Positions 49,623 to 56,671 of a stretch of 64,000 nucleotides of DNA are shown here, one piece after another. The translations under genes and the position numbers were made by a program. Source of the DNA: Pseudomonas laurentiana (lineage in GTDB: Bacteria > Pseudomonadota > Gammaproteobacteria > Pseudomonadales > Pseudomonadaceae); NCBI RefSeq assembly GCF_014648275.1, contig NZ_BMQU01000007.1:62001-126000 (forward strand). Reading direction: 5' to 3'. Numbering within the stretch: position 1 is the first letter of the stretch; every line of letters starts with the position of its first letter. The notes below the pieces were generated by a model. The model searched no databases. It saw only the letters and a program-made list of their open reading frames with translations, and had not been told where the DNA came from.

Positions 49623-49943
49623 CTACGTTGACGTAGGCGCCGGCCCTGCCGACGACACCGGCATCCCATCCAACACGCCTTCAACCAATGCCTTGGCCAT
49701 CTCCGCCGAATGCAACACCGACCACAACATCCCACGCCCGGTTTCTTCGGCATGGTGCTGACAGTAGTAGTCGGTAACGTCACGGATACCGCGCAGCAAT
49801 AGGGTCGCATGAACCAGCGCGTCTTCGGCCTGGATACCGCTGCAAACGCTGAACATCGGAGGATGACTGGACTGGCAGGTGCCAAAAGGGATGGCGGCAG
49901 TGGTGCCAAGGGCGGGAGGTGGATCGGGGACGATTTTTTTCAT
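49623..49943 (-). CDS. DUF3077-family protein of pseudomonads
   Basis: 106 aa, start MKKIVPDPPPALGTTAAI with strong SD AGGAG 7-11 nt upstream. The proline-rich N-terminus and FSVCSGIQAEDALVHATLLL, then RGIRDVTDYYC, match the short Pseudomonas proteins called DUF3077/DUF6124. They are predicted alpha-helical and have no known function. The open frame extends upstream through the structured leader at 50002-50076, but that extension is not conserved in frame in the second copy of the leader, so the short start is preferred. A decayed paralogue lies at 50371-50436. Confidence 0.72.
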   Translation of the reverse strand: MKKIVPDPPPALGTTAAIPFGTCQSSHPPMFSVCSGIQAEDALVHATLLLRGIRDVTDYYCQHHAEETGRGMLWSVLHSAEMAKALVEGVLDGMPVSSAGPAPTST

Positions 49944-50001
49944 GGTGCACTCCTGTACCTGATGAAGGAGCTGCCATCCGATCTTTCTCACGAGATAGGG
50001 T

Positions 50002-50076
50002 GGCAGCCGTACGCGGGGTGAGAAACCGAGGATACAGGAGCTCGGCCAGACCGAAGTCTGCCCGCGCACGGCTACC
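50002..50076 (-). ncRNA. Structured leader element, copy 1 (predicted three-way junction RNA)
   Basis: On the minus strand a 16-bp stem forms between GGTAGCCGTGCGCGGG (5') and CCCGCGTACGGCTGCC (3') with two G-U wobbles and no mismatch. Inside it are hairpin CAGAC-TTCG-GTCTG (UUCG tetraloop) and hairpin CCGAG-10 nt-CTCGG, with junction strand TTTCTCAC. On the plus strand the wobbles would be A-C mismatches, so minus-strand transcription is favoured, the same strand as the DUF3077 gene that starts 58 nt downstream. I do not recognise a named RNA family. cis-regulatory leader or small RNA are both possible. Confidence 0.6.
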
Positions 50077-50200
50077 ATGACATAACGCCATAAAGGGTTG
50101 CGCCCTGTATCTGACTGGCGGGTTCTCACGCCCGATCACTGGATTTTCAGTGACAGGTCGAAGCTAATACCGAGACATACACAGGACAAGCACCCCAAGG

Positions 50201-50239
50201 CGACAGCGCTCGTAGGATAGTTCCTAAAACCTAGAATTA
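50201..50239 (-). promoter_or_regulatory. Conserved 39-nt upstream motif, copy 1
   Basis: 34 of 39 positions match the copy at 50654-50692. On the minus strand it contains CTAGG, then the dyad TAGGA-ACTA-TCCTA, then CGAGCGCTGTCG. It lies 124 nt upstream of the structured leader. It is a candidate promoter/operator of the DUF3077 unit; no standard sigma-70 boxes are clear. Confidence 0.45.
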
Positions 50240-50300
50240 CAGCAGTGCGATCAACAAGGTCCGGGCAAATCGTTGGCCCGCCAAATTTTCGCGCAGTCCC

Positions 50301-50338
50301 GTGGGAGCCAGGCTTGCCTGCGATGCAGGCGCCGCGAA
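50301..50338 (+). repeat. REP element
   Basis: GTGGGAGCCAGGCTTGCCTG then CGATGCAGGCGCCGCGAA, nearly identical to 49528-49566. It stands downstream of the decayed DUF3077 remnant, just as the other copy stands downstream of the intact gene. Confidence 0.75.
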
Positions 50339-50370
50339 CTGACTGACACCCCTCTCATACCTCCCCATCG

Positions 50371-50436
50371 CTATGGTGAGGCAGACGCCAGCCCTGCCGA
50401 TGAAACCGACCTCACTTCCAGTGCGCTCTCAACCGT
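50371..50436 (-). pseudogene. Remnant of a second DUF3077 gene (C-terminal 21 codons)
   Basis: Minus-strand translation TVESALEVRSVSSAGLASAS-P-stop aligns with the C-terminus of the intact gene, VEGVLDGMPVSSAGPAPTST-stop, with about 10 of 20 identities and no gap. The start codon, SD and first about 85 codons are missing: 33 nt upstream the sequence already belongs to the second structured leader. An internal deletion of a duplicated gene is the simplest explanation. Confidence 0.6.
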
Positions 50437-50469
50437 GAACGGACGGAATCACTTTCACAAGATTAAGGT

Positions 50470-50543
50470 GGCAGCCATGCGCGGGGTGAGAAACCGGGAG
50501 TTTGAAAACCGGCCAGACATGAGTCTGCCCGCGCACAGCCGCC
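50470..50543 (-). ncRNA. Structured leader element, copy 2 (predicted three-way junction RNA)
   Basis: Same fold as 50002-50076: outer stem GGCGGCTGTGCGCGGG with CCCGCGCATGGCTGCC (16 pairs, three G-U), hairpin CAGAC-TCAT-GTCTG, hairpin CCGG-TTTTCAAACTC-CCGG, and the same junction strand TTTCTCAC. Relative to copy 1, five stem pairs change yet all still pair, and loops vary freely. Total length differs by 1 nt, so a common reading frame is not kept. It leads into the gene remnant at 50371-50436. Confidence 0.6.
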
Positions 50544-50653
50544 ATAACTTCACTGATGCACGTAAGGTCCTCGGTTTCGCACACCCGACCGCCGATTACG
50601 CACCAATTGAACGAAAGTAGTCTCACACCTTCCCCCGGACAATCTTTCAAGTT

Positions 50654-50692
50654 CGACAGCGCTCGTAGGACAGCTCCTAGCACCTAGAGTTA
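50654..50692 (-). promoter_or_regulatory. Conserved 39-nt upstream motif, copy 2
   Basis: Minus strand: CTAGG, dyad TAGGA-GCTG-TCCTA, CGAGCGCTGTCG; 34/39 identical to copy 1 at 50201-50239. The dyad arms are invariant while the 4-nt centre varies. It lies 110 nt upstream of structured leader copy 2. Confidence 0.45.
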
Positions 50693-50864
50693 GCGTGGCC
50701 CGTCACCCCCTTTTACTATCGCATCAACGCTTCGCAACACTTTTTATTCCAAAAACAACTAAGCAAATTCCATTTCGATATAAATTCGTCAGTTTTCATG
50801 CTGTTAGCATTTCTGTTCGCAATCGCACACAGAAGCGATGCCCCTGCTTTGTTCTGGAGCTTCA

Positions 50865-52256
50865 ATGAATCTGCCGTTAACCCTTAACCTGCTGGCGTTC
50901 CTCGCATTGTTGCTAGGCCTGGCACAAACCCGTAACAGTACCTGGAGCCTGGCGAAGAAGGTCCTCGCGGGCCTGATCCTCGGCGTATTGTTCGGAACCG
51001 CTCTGCATGCCATTTATGGCGCCGGCCACCCGGTGCTCAAGGCCACCCTCAGTTGGCTCGATCTGGTCGGTAACGGCTATGTGCAGTTGCTGCAGATGAT
51101 CGTCATGCCGCTGATCTTCGCGTCGATCCTCAGCGCCGTAGCGCGCCTGCACAACGCATCGTCACTGGGCCGGATCAGCTTCCTGACCATCGGCACCCTG
51201 TTGTTCACCACGGCCATTGCCGCGTTGATCGGCATCCTGCTGACCAACCTGTTTGGCCTGAGTGCCGAAGGGCTGGTCGCCGGCACTCAGGAAATGGCGC
51301 GAATGCAGACCATCCAGAGTGATTACGCCGGCAAGGTCGCCGACCTGAATATCCCGCAATTGCTGCTGTCGTTCATCCCGCAGAACCCGGTAGGCGATCT
51401 GGCCCGGGCCAAGCCAACCTCGATCATCAGTGTGGTGATCTTCGCAGCCTTCCTCGGTGTGGCCGCGCTGCAGTTGCTCAAGGATGATGCAGAAAAAGGC
51501 AACCGAGCCCTGGCGGCCATCGACACCCTGCAAGCCTGGGTAATGCGCCTGGTACGCCTGGTGATGAAGCTGACCCCCTACGGCGTGCTCGCACTGATGA
51601 CCAAGGTGGTGGCCAGCTCGAACCTGGACGACATCCTCAAACTGGGCAGCTTCGTGGTGGTGTCCTACATCGGCCTGGGGCTGATGTTCGTGGTACATGG
51701 CCTGTTGTTGTCGCTGAGCGGCATCAACCCGCTGCGTTTCTTGCGCAAGGTCTGGCCGGTGCTGACCTTCGCCTTCACCAGCCGCTCCAGTGCAGCCAGT
51801 ATTCCGCTGAGCATCGAAGCGCAAACCCAGCGCCTGGGCGTGCCGCAGTCGATTGCCAGCTTCGCTGCCTCGTTCGGCGCCACCATTGGCCAGAACGGCT
51901 GTGCCGGCCTGTACCCGGCAATGCTGGCGGTCATGGTTGCACCTGCGGTGGGCATCAACCCACTCGACCCGCTCTGGATCGCAACCTTGGTGGCGATTGT
52001 GACCCTGAGTTCGGCCGGTGTTGCCGGCGTGGGTGGCGGGGCAACGTTCGCCGCGCTGATCGTGCTACCGGCGATGGGCTTGCCCGTGGAGCTGGTGGCG
52101 CTGCTGATTTCGGTAGAACCGCTGATCGACATGGGCCGCACGGCACTGAACGTCAGCGGCTCCATGACAGCGGGCGTGATTACCAGCCAGATGATGCAGC
52201 AGACCGACAAGGCACTGCTGGCGGCGGATGAACACGCGGCGCTGTCACATACCTGA
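50865..52256 (+). CDS. tcyP: L-cystine/dicarboxylate-type sodium symporter (TcyP-like)
   Basis: 463 aa, start [20 protein letters not shown] with SD TGGAG. DAACS-family transporter with about eight membrane helices and two re-entrant hairpins: [20 protein letters not shown] (serine-rich HP1) and [20 protein letters not shown], plus HP2 [20 protein letters not shown]. The length and NG-CAG motif favour the L-cystine transporter TcyP/YdjN group over glutamate or C4-dicarboxylate members. The upstream 170 bp is AT-rich. Confidence 0.85.
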   Translation: MNLPLTLNLLAFLALLLGLAQTRNSTWSLAKKVLAGLILGVLFGTALHAIYGAGHPVLKATLSWLDLVGNGYVQLLQMIVMPLIFASILSAVARLHNASSLGRISFLTIGTLLFTTAIAALIGILLTNLFGLSAEGLVAGTQEMARMQTIQSDYAGKVADLNIPQLLLSFIPQNPVGDLARAKPTSIISVVIFAAFLGVAALQLLKDDAEKGNRALAAIDTLQAWVMRLVRLVMKLTPYGVLALMTKVVASSNLDDILKLGSFVVVSYIGLGLMFVVHGLLLSLSGINPLRFLRKVWPVLTFAFTSRSSAASIPLSIEAQTQRLGVPQSIASFAASFGATIGQNGCAGLYPAMLAVMVAPAVGINPLDPLWIATLVAIVTLSSAGVAGVGGGATFAALIVLPAMGLPVELVALLISVEPLIDMGRTALNVSGSMTAGVITSQMMQQTDKALLAADEHAALSHT

Positions 52257-52271
52257 GTTCGGCGTCAGCGC

Positions 52272-52793
52272 CTACAAGGCCTTCTCCCAGACCTCGAAGT
52301 GATAGGCCGGGGTCTGTTCATTGGCCGGGTTTTCCTGGGTGGATGCCAAGCGCCATTGCGCAGCATCAAACTCAGGGAACCAGGCGTCCCCTTCCGGGTT
52401 CAACTCAACACGGGTCAGGTACAAGCGATCTGCCAGGCCACGCGCCAACGCCTGGGTGTAGAGCTGCGCACCGCCGATCAGCATCAGTTCGTCCACACCC
52501 TGCTCACGTGCCCAGGCGTCGGCACGGGCGATGGCCGCCTCCAGCGAATCGAACACCTCGGCGCCGTCCAGCGTCAGCCCGGGCTGGCGGCTAACCACCA
52601 GGTTGAGCCGGCCCGGCAATGGCCGACCGAGCGAATCCCAGGTCTTGCGCCCCATGATGATCGGTTTGCCCAAGGTGGTGGCCTTGAAGTACTTGAAATC
52701 CCCCGGCAGGTGCCAGGGCATGCGGTTGTCGATGCCGATCACACGGTTCTCGGCGAGGGCCGCGATCAGGCTGAGGGGAAGTGATGTTTTCAT
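52272..52793 (-). CDS. folA: Dihydrofolate reductase
   Basis: Regenerates tetrahydrofolate; target of trimethoprim. 173 aa, start MKTSLPLSLIAALAENRVIG. NRMPWHLPGDFKYFK holds the catalytic acidic residue (Asp) and Trp. PIIMGRKTWDSLGRPLPGR and LIGGAQLYTQAL bind NADPH. Chromosomal type. Convergent with the cystine transporter gene. Confidence 0.95.
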   Translation of the reverse strand: MKTSLPLSLIAALAENRVIGIDNRMPWHLPGDFKYFKATTLGKPIIMGRKTWDSLGRPLPGRLNLVVSRQPGLTLDGAEVFDSLEAAIARADAWAREQGVDELMLIGGAQLYTQALARGLADRLYLTRVELNPEGDAWFPEFDAAQWRLASTQENPANEQTPAYHFEVWEKAL

Positions 52794-52856
52794 GTCGGCG
52801 AGGATAGCAAAGCCCGCTGTGCCACGCCTGGGTTATGCTCTGCGCTGACGTGATCA

Positions 52857-54242
52857 ATGGACTTTTGCGTGACTGGACTGACAGACCTGGACAAGCGCTG
52901 GCTGACCGAAGCGGTGCGCTTGCGCGAAGAACACGCCGGCCACCTGGACGATCAGGAGGCTAATCGCCGTGCCCGCCAACTGGGGGGTGATCTCGCAACG
53001 CGGATCGAAAACCGTGCGCTCTGGCTGGCAGAGCGCGACGGCATGCGTGCCGCACTGCTGCATTGGAAACAGGGGGCGCGACTGGCCCTGCTGGTGCTGT
53101 TGGTGGCGGCCGCGCTGAGCGGTGCCGGTTTGGCCTTTGCCGCACTGGGCGACGGCCAGCGACCGGTGAACGTGTTCTGGGCCGTGGGCAGCCTGCTTGG
53201 GGTCAACCTGCTGCTATTGCTGAGCTGGGCGATGAGTTTTTCCTTGGCCGGCGAGCAAGGTGCAAGCCTGGGCCGTGTGTGGCTATGGCTAAGCGAAAAG
53301 CTCGCCCGTGACGCTCAGGCGGTGCATCTGGCGCCGGCCTTACTCCTGTTGTTGCAACGCCAGCGCCTCAACCGCTGGCTGCTCGGGACACTGGTCAACG
53401 GTCTCTGGCTGTTGGCACTGGGCAGCGCCCTGCTGGTGCTGCTGGTGCTGCTGGCAACCCGTCGTTATGGCTTTGTCTGGGAGACCACCATTCTCGGCGA
53501 CCAGACCTTCATTGACCTGACCCAGGCACTGGGCGCCTTGCCGGCACTGCTGGGTTTCAGCGTACCTGACGTGGACATGATCCGCGCCAGCGGCGTCAGC
53601 CAACCGGTGCTGGAGCTGGCCCGCCAGGCCTGGGCGGATTGGTTGCTGGGCGTGCTGGTGGTTTACGGCCTGCTGCCGCGCCTGCTGCTGGCCGCTACCT
53701 GCCTGTGGCGCTGGCGGCGTGGTCGTCAGCACTTGAGCCTGGACCTGCCCGGCTACAGCACCTTGCGTGAGGCGCTGATGCCCAGTAGCGAACGCCTGGG
53801 CATCAACGACCCAGAACCCGCAGCCATGCCCGAGGTCACCCGCTTGGCCGACGCGGAACACAGCGCAGGCGCCCTGCTGGTGGGTCTTGAGCTGGACGAC
53901 CAGCGCCCGTGGCCCCCGGCGCTACCCGCCACCGTCGTGGATGCCGGCGTCCTCGATAGCCGCGAGTCGCGCAACCGGCTACTCGAGCAGTTGAGCCGCT
54001 TCCCTCCTGCACGCTTGGCGATAGCCTGCGACCCACGCCGCTCGCCTGACCGAGGCAGCCTGGCCTTGATCGCCGAACTGGCGCGCAGCGCCGGGGCCAC
54101 GCGAGTCTGGCTGATGCCGGCTCCCCCAGGGCAAGCACTGGACAGCGAGCGCCTGAGCGACTGGCATCAGGCCCTGGAAAAACTGGACCTGACGTTCGCC
54201 GACACGGCCCCCTTGCACTGGCTGGAGCATGGCCATGACTGA
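52857..54242 (+). CDS. DUF2868 membrane protein
   Basis: 461 aa; ATG 52857, or GTG 52869 (VTGLTDLDKRWLTEAV), which is the commoner family-like N-terminus. There are about four to five hydrophobic helices: ALLVLLVAAALSGAGLAFAA, VGSLLGVNLLLLLSWAM, LLALGSALLVLLVLLAT and ADWLLGVLVVYGLLPRLLLA. A C-terminal soluble part is present (PPARLAIACDPRRSPDRG, TRVWLMPAPPG). Family function unknown. The stop overlaps the next gene's start by 8 nt, so it is translationally coupled to the GTPase. Confidence 0.82.
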   Translation: MDFCVTGLTDLDKRWLTEAVRLREEHAGHLDDQEANRRARQLGGDLATRIENRALWLAERDGMRAALLHWKQGARLALLVLLVAAALSGAGLAFAALGDGQRPVNVFWAVGSLLGVNLLLLLSWAMSFSLAGEQGASLGRVWLWLSEKLARDAQAVHLAPALLLLLQRQRLNRWLLGTLVNGLWLLALGSALLVLLVLLATRRYGFVWETTILGDQTFIDLTQALGALPALLGFSVPDVDMIRASGVSQPVLELARQAWADWLLGVLVVYGLLPRLLLAATCLWRWRRGRQHLSLDLPGYSTLREALMPSSERLGINDPEPAAMPEVTRLADAEHSAGALLVGLELDDQRPWPPALPATVVDAGVLDSRESRNRLLEQLSRFPPARLAIACDPRRSPDRGSLALIAELARSAGATRVWLMPAPPGQALDSERLSDWHQALEKLDLTFADTAPLHWLEHGHD

Positions 54243-55599
54243 GCCCTTGAAGCTGGCCGTGGTCGGCCACACCAACGTCGGCAAGACCTCGCTGCTGCGC
54301 ACCCTTACCCGTGACGTGGGGTTTGGTGAAGTCTCGCACCGCCCCAGCACCACCCGCCACGTGGAAGGTGCACGGCTGTCGGTGGCGGGCGAGCCCCTGC
54401 TGGAGCTTTACGACACACCCGGCCTGGAAGACGCCATCGCCCTGCTCGACTACCTCGAACGCCTGGAGCGGCCCGGCGAACGCCTCGACGGCCCGGCACG
54501 ACTGGAGCGGTTTCTTCAGGGCAGCGAAGCCCGACAGCGTTTTGAACAGGAAGCCAAGGTGCTGCGCCAGCTACTGGCCAGCGATGCCGGGCTATACGTG
54601 ATCGACGCCCGCGAGCCGGTACTGGCCAAGTACCGCGATGAACTGGAAGTGCTGGCAGGTTGCGGTAAACCGTTGCTGCCGGTGCTCAATTTCGTTGCCA
54701 GCAGCAACCACCGTGAGCCGGACTGGCGCGAAGCACTGGCCCGTTTGGGGCTGCATGCGCTGGTGCGCTTCGACAGCGTGGCCCCGCCGGAAGATGGCGA
54801 ACGCAGGCTCTATGAGAGCCTTGGCATTCTGCTGGAAAGTGCTCGCCCGGCCCTGCAGCGGTTGATCGAAGACCAACAGGCGCAGCGCGAAGCGCGACGG
54901 CACAGCGCCCGCCAACTGATCGCCGAGCTGCTGCTCGATTGCGCAGCCTGTCGCCGCAGTGTGGTGGCAGAACCCGCACAGGAAGCGGCAGCTATCGAGC
55001 AGTTGCGCCAAACCATACGCCAACGCGAGCAACGTTGCGTCGACGCCCTGCTCAAGCTCTATGCCTTCCGTAGCCAGGATGCCAGCGCCGAAGATCTGCC
55101 ATTGCTCGACGGACGCTGGGGTGATGACCTGTTCAACCCGGAAACCCTCAAGCTGCTGGGTGTTCGCCTGGGTAGCGGCGTAGCAGCGGGAGCCGCCGCA
55201 GGCGCCGGCGTTGACTTGCTGGTGGGAGGCCTGACCCTGGGTGCGGCGGCACTGGCGGGTGCCATTGCCGGCGGCGCACTGCAGACCGCGCGCAACTATG
55301 GTTCGCGCTTGCTGGGCAAGCTCAAAGGGCAACGCGAACTGACGGTGGACGATGGCGTGTTGCGCCTGCTCGCCTTGCGTCAACGCCAACTGGCCCACGC
55401 GTTGGACAGCCGTGGGCACGCGGCGCAGGACCGCATCAAACTGGGCACGCCCCAGGACAACAGTTGGCGTGACGGCAAGCTGCCCGAGGCGCTCAACAAG
55501 GCGCGGGCGCACCCGCAATGGTCGTCACTCAATGCGGGGGCGAGGTTGAGCCAGGCCGAGCGCCAGGAGCAGCTTGAAGCCCTGGTGCAAGAGTTGTAG
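54235..55599 (+). CDS. DUF3482-containing membrane-associated GTPase
   Basis: 454 aa; ATG 54235 has GGAG 7 nt upstream, ATG 54229 does not. The N-terminal Era/TrmE-like G domain has G1 VVGHTNVGKTSLLRTL, G2 Thr in PSTTRHVEG, and G3 LYDTPGLEDAI. The G4 NKxD position reads LPVLNFVASS, without the standard Lys-Asp. The C-terminal DUF3482 region ends with a glycine/alanine-rich hydrophobic stretch (GSGVAAGAAAGAGVDLLVGG), likely membrane-inserting. Paired with DUF2868; role unknown. Confidence 0.82.
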   Translation: MTEPLKLAVVGHTNVGKTSLLRTLTRDVGFGEVSHRPSTTRHVEGARLSVAGEPLLELYDTPGLEDAIALLDYLERLERPGERLDGPARLERFLQGSEARQRFEQEAKVLRQLLASDAGLYVIDAREPVLAKYRDELEVLAGCGKPLLPVLNFVASSNHREPDWREALARLGLHALVRFDSVAPPEDGERRLYESLGILLESARPALQRLIEDQQAQREARRHSARQLIAELLLDCAACRRSVVAEPAQEAAAIEQLRQTIRQREQRCVDALLKLYAFRSQDASAEDLPLLDGRWGDDLFNPETLKLLGVRLGSGVAAGAAAGAGVDLLVGGLTLGAAALAGAIAGGALQTARNYGSRLLGKLKGQRELTVDDGVLRLLALRQRQLAHALDSRGHAAQDRIKLGTPQDNSWRDGKLPEALNKARAHPQWSSLNAGARLSQAERQEQLEALVQEL

Positions 55600-55609
55600 G
55601 CCCTGTCGC

Positions 55610-56635
55610 TTACTGCTGCGCCACCTTTTCCGACTTTCCGTCATAGCGCTTGCGCCATTCAGCCAGGATGCTGTCGCGGTTTTTCGAAGCCCAGCCGAAG
55701 TCGTTCTTGATCAGGCGCTGTTCGTAGTCGGCGGGCAGTTCGGTCTGTGGCTTGGCGACGCCCGGCTGGGCCAGTACCGCAAAGTTTTCCTTATACAGCT
55801 CCATTGCCGCCGGGCTGGCAGAAAAGTCCGCTAAACGCTTGGCGGCCGTTTCATGCTGGCTACCCTTGAGCACGGCCGTTGCCTCGATCTCCCAGCCCAA
55901 GCCTTCTTTCGGCAAGACGATCTCCAGCGGCGCGCCTTGACGCTTGAGTTGAACCGCTGGGTACTCAAAGGAAATACCTATCGGAAATTCACCCGCCGCG
56001 GCTAACTTGCACGGTTTGGAACCGGAGTGGACATACTGACCGATGTTCTGGTGCAAAGCGTCCATGTACGCCCAGCCCTGCGGCTCGCCAAAGGTCTGCA
56101 ACCAGGCGCTCACGTCCAGGAAGCCGGTACCGGAGGACGCTGGGTTCGGCATGACAATCTTGCCCTTGTATTCCGGCTTCGTCAGATCCTGCCAACTCAC
56201 GGGCTTGCTGAGGCCCTGCTTCTCGGCCTCGATGGTGTTGAAGCAAATGGTCGCCGCCCAGACGTCCATGCCAACCCAGGCCGGTGGGTTGGCCGCGTCG
56301 CGGTAGTTGCCGCCGATTTTTTCCAGGTCTTGCGGGGCATAGTGTTGCAGCATGCCCTGCTGGTCGAGGATCGCCAGGCTGGAGGCTGCCAGGCCCCAGA
56401 CCGCATCGGCTTGCGGACGATCCTTTTCCGCCAGCAGCTTGGCGGTGATGATGCCAGTGGAGTCACGTACCCATTTGATCTCGATATCCGGGTTGGCCTT
56501 CTCGAACGCCTGCTTGTAGGTCTTCAACTGCTCGGCTTCCAGTGCGGTGTACACCGTCAGTTGAGTCGTAGCGGCCTGGGCCTGCACAGTCATGGCAGTG
56601 AGGAGGGCAGCGGCAAGAGCACATGGCTTGAACAT
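55610..56635 (-). CDS. phnS: Periplasmic binding protein, 2-aminoethylphosphonate-type ABC transporter
   Basis: 341 aa with signal peptide (ALAAALLTAMTVQAQA). Fe3+/AEP-type class II binding protein: TQLTVYTALEAEQLKTYKQA, KWVRDSTGIITAKLLAEKDR, GMDVWAATICFN and PNPASSGTGFLDVSAWLQ. The gene set (binding protein, fused permease, ATPase, LysR) matches the PhnS2/PhnU2/PhnT2 2-aminoethylphosphonate group. The substrate is by family inference. Last gene of the operon. Confidence 0.8.
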   Translation of the reverse strand: MFKPCALAAALLTAMTVQAQAATTQLTVYTALEAEQLKTYKQAFEKANPDIEIKWVRDSTGIITAKLLAEKDRPQADAVWGLAASSLAILDQQGMLQHYAPQDLEKIGGNYRDAANPPAWVGMDVWAATICFNTIEAEKQGLSKPVSWQDLTKPEYKGKIVMPNPASSGTGFLDVSAWLQTFGEPQGWAYMDALHQNIGQYVHSGSKPCKLAAAGEFPIGISFEYPAVQLKRQGAPLEIVLPKEGLGWEIEATAVLKGSQHETAAKRLADFSASPAAMELYKENFAVLAQPGVAKPQTELPADYEQRLIKNDFGWASKNRDSILAEWRKRYDGKSEKVAQQ

Positions 56636-56671
56636 GGTGCGGTTCCTTGAGCAGTACAGGTTAGAGGGTAA

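Noticed and set aside
50002-50129. N-terminal extension of the DUF3077 protein or small peptide MVAVRGQTSVWP from the leader
   Set aside because: The second leader copy starts similarly (MAAVRGQTHVWP) but a 1-nt length difference shifts the frame downstream, while the stem pairing is kept. The good SD is at the inner ATG (49943).
49464-50864. Insertion sequence or phage remnant in the gene-poor stretch
   Set aside because: No transposase or integrase fragment, terminal inverted repeats or tRNA attachment site could be found; the region is explained by REPs, the duplicated leader units and one promoter region.
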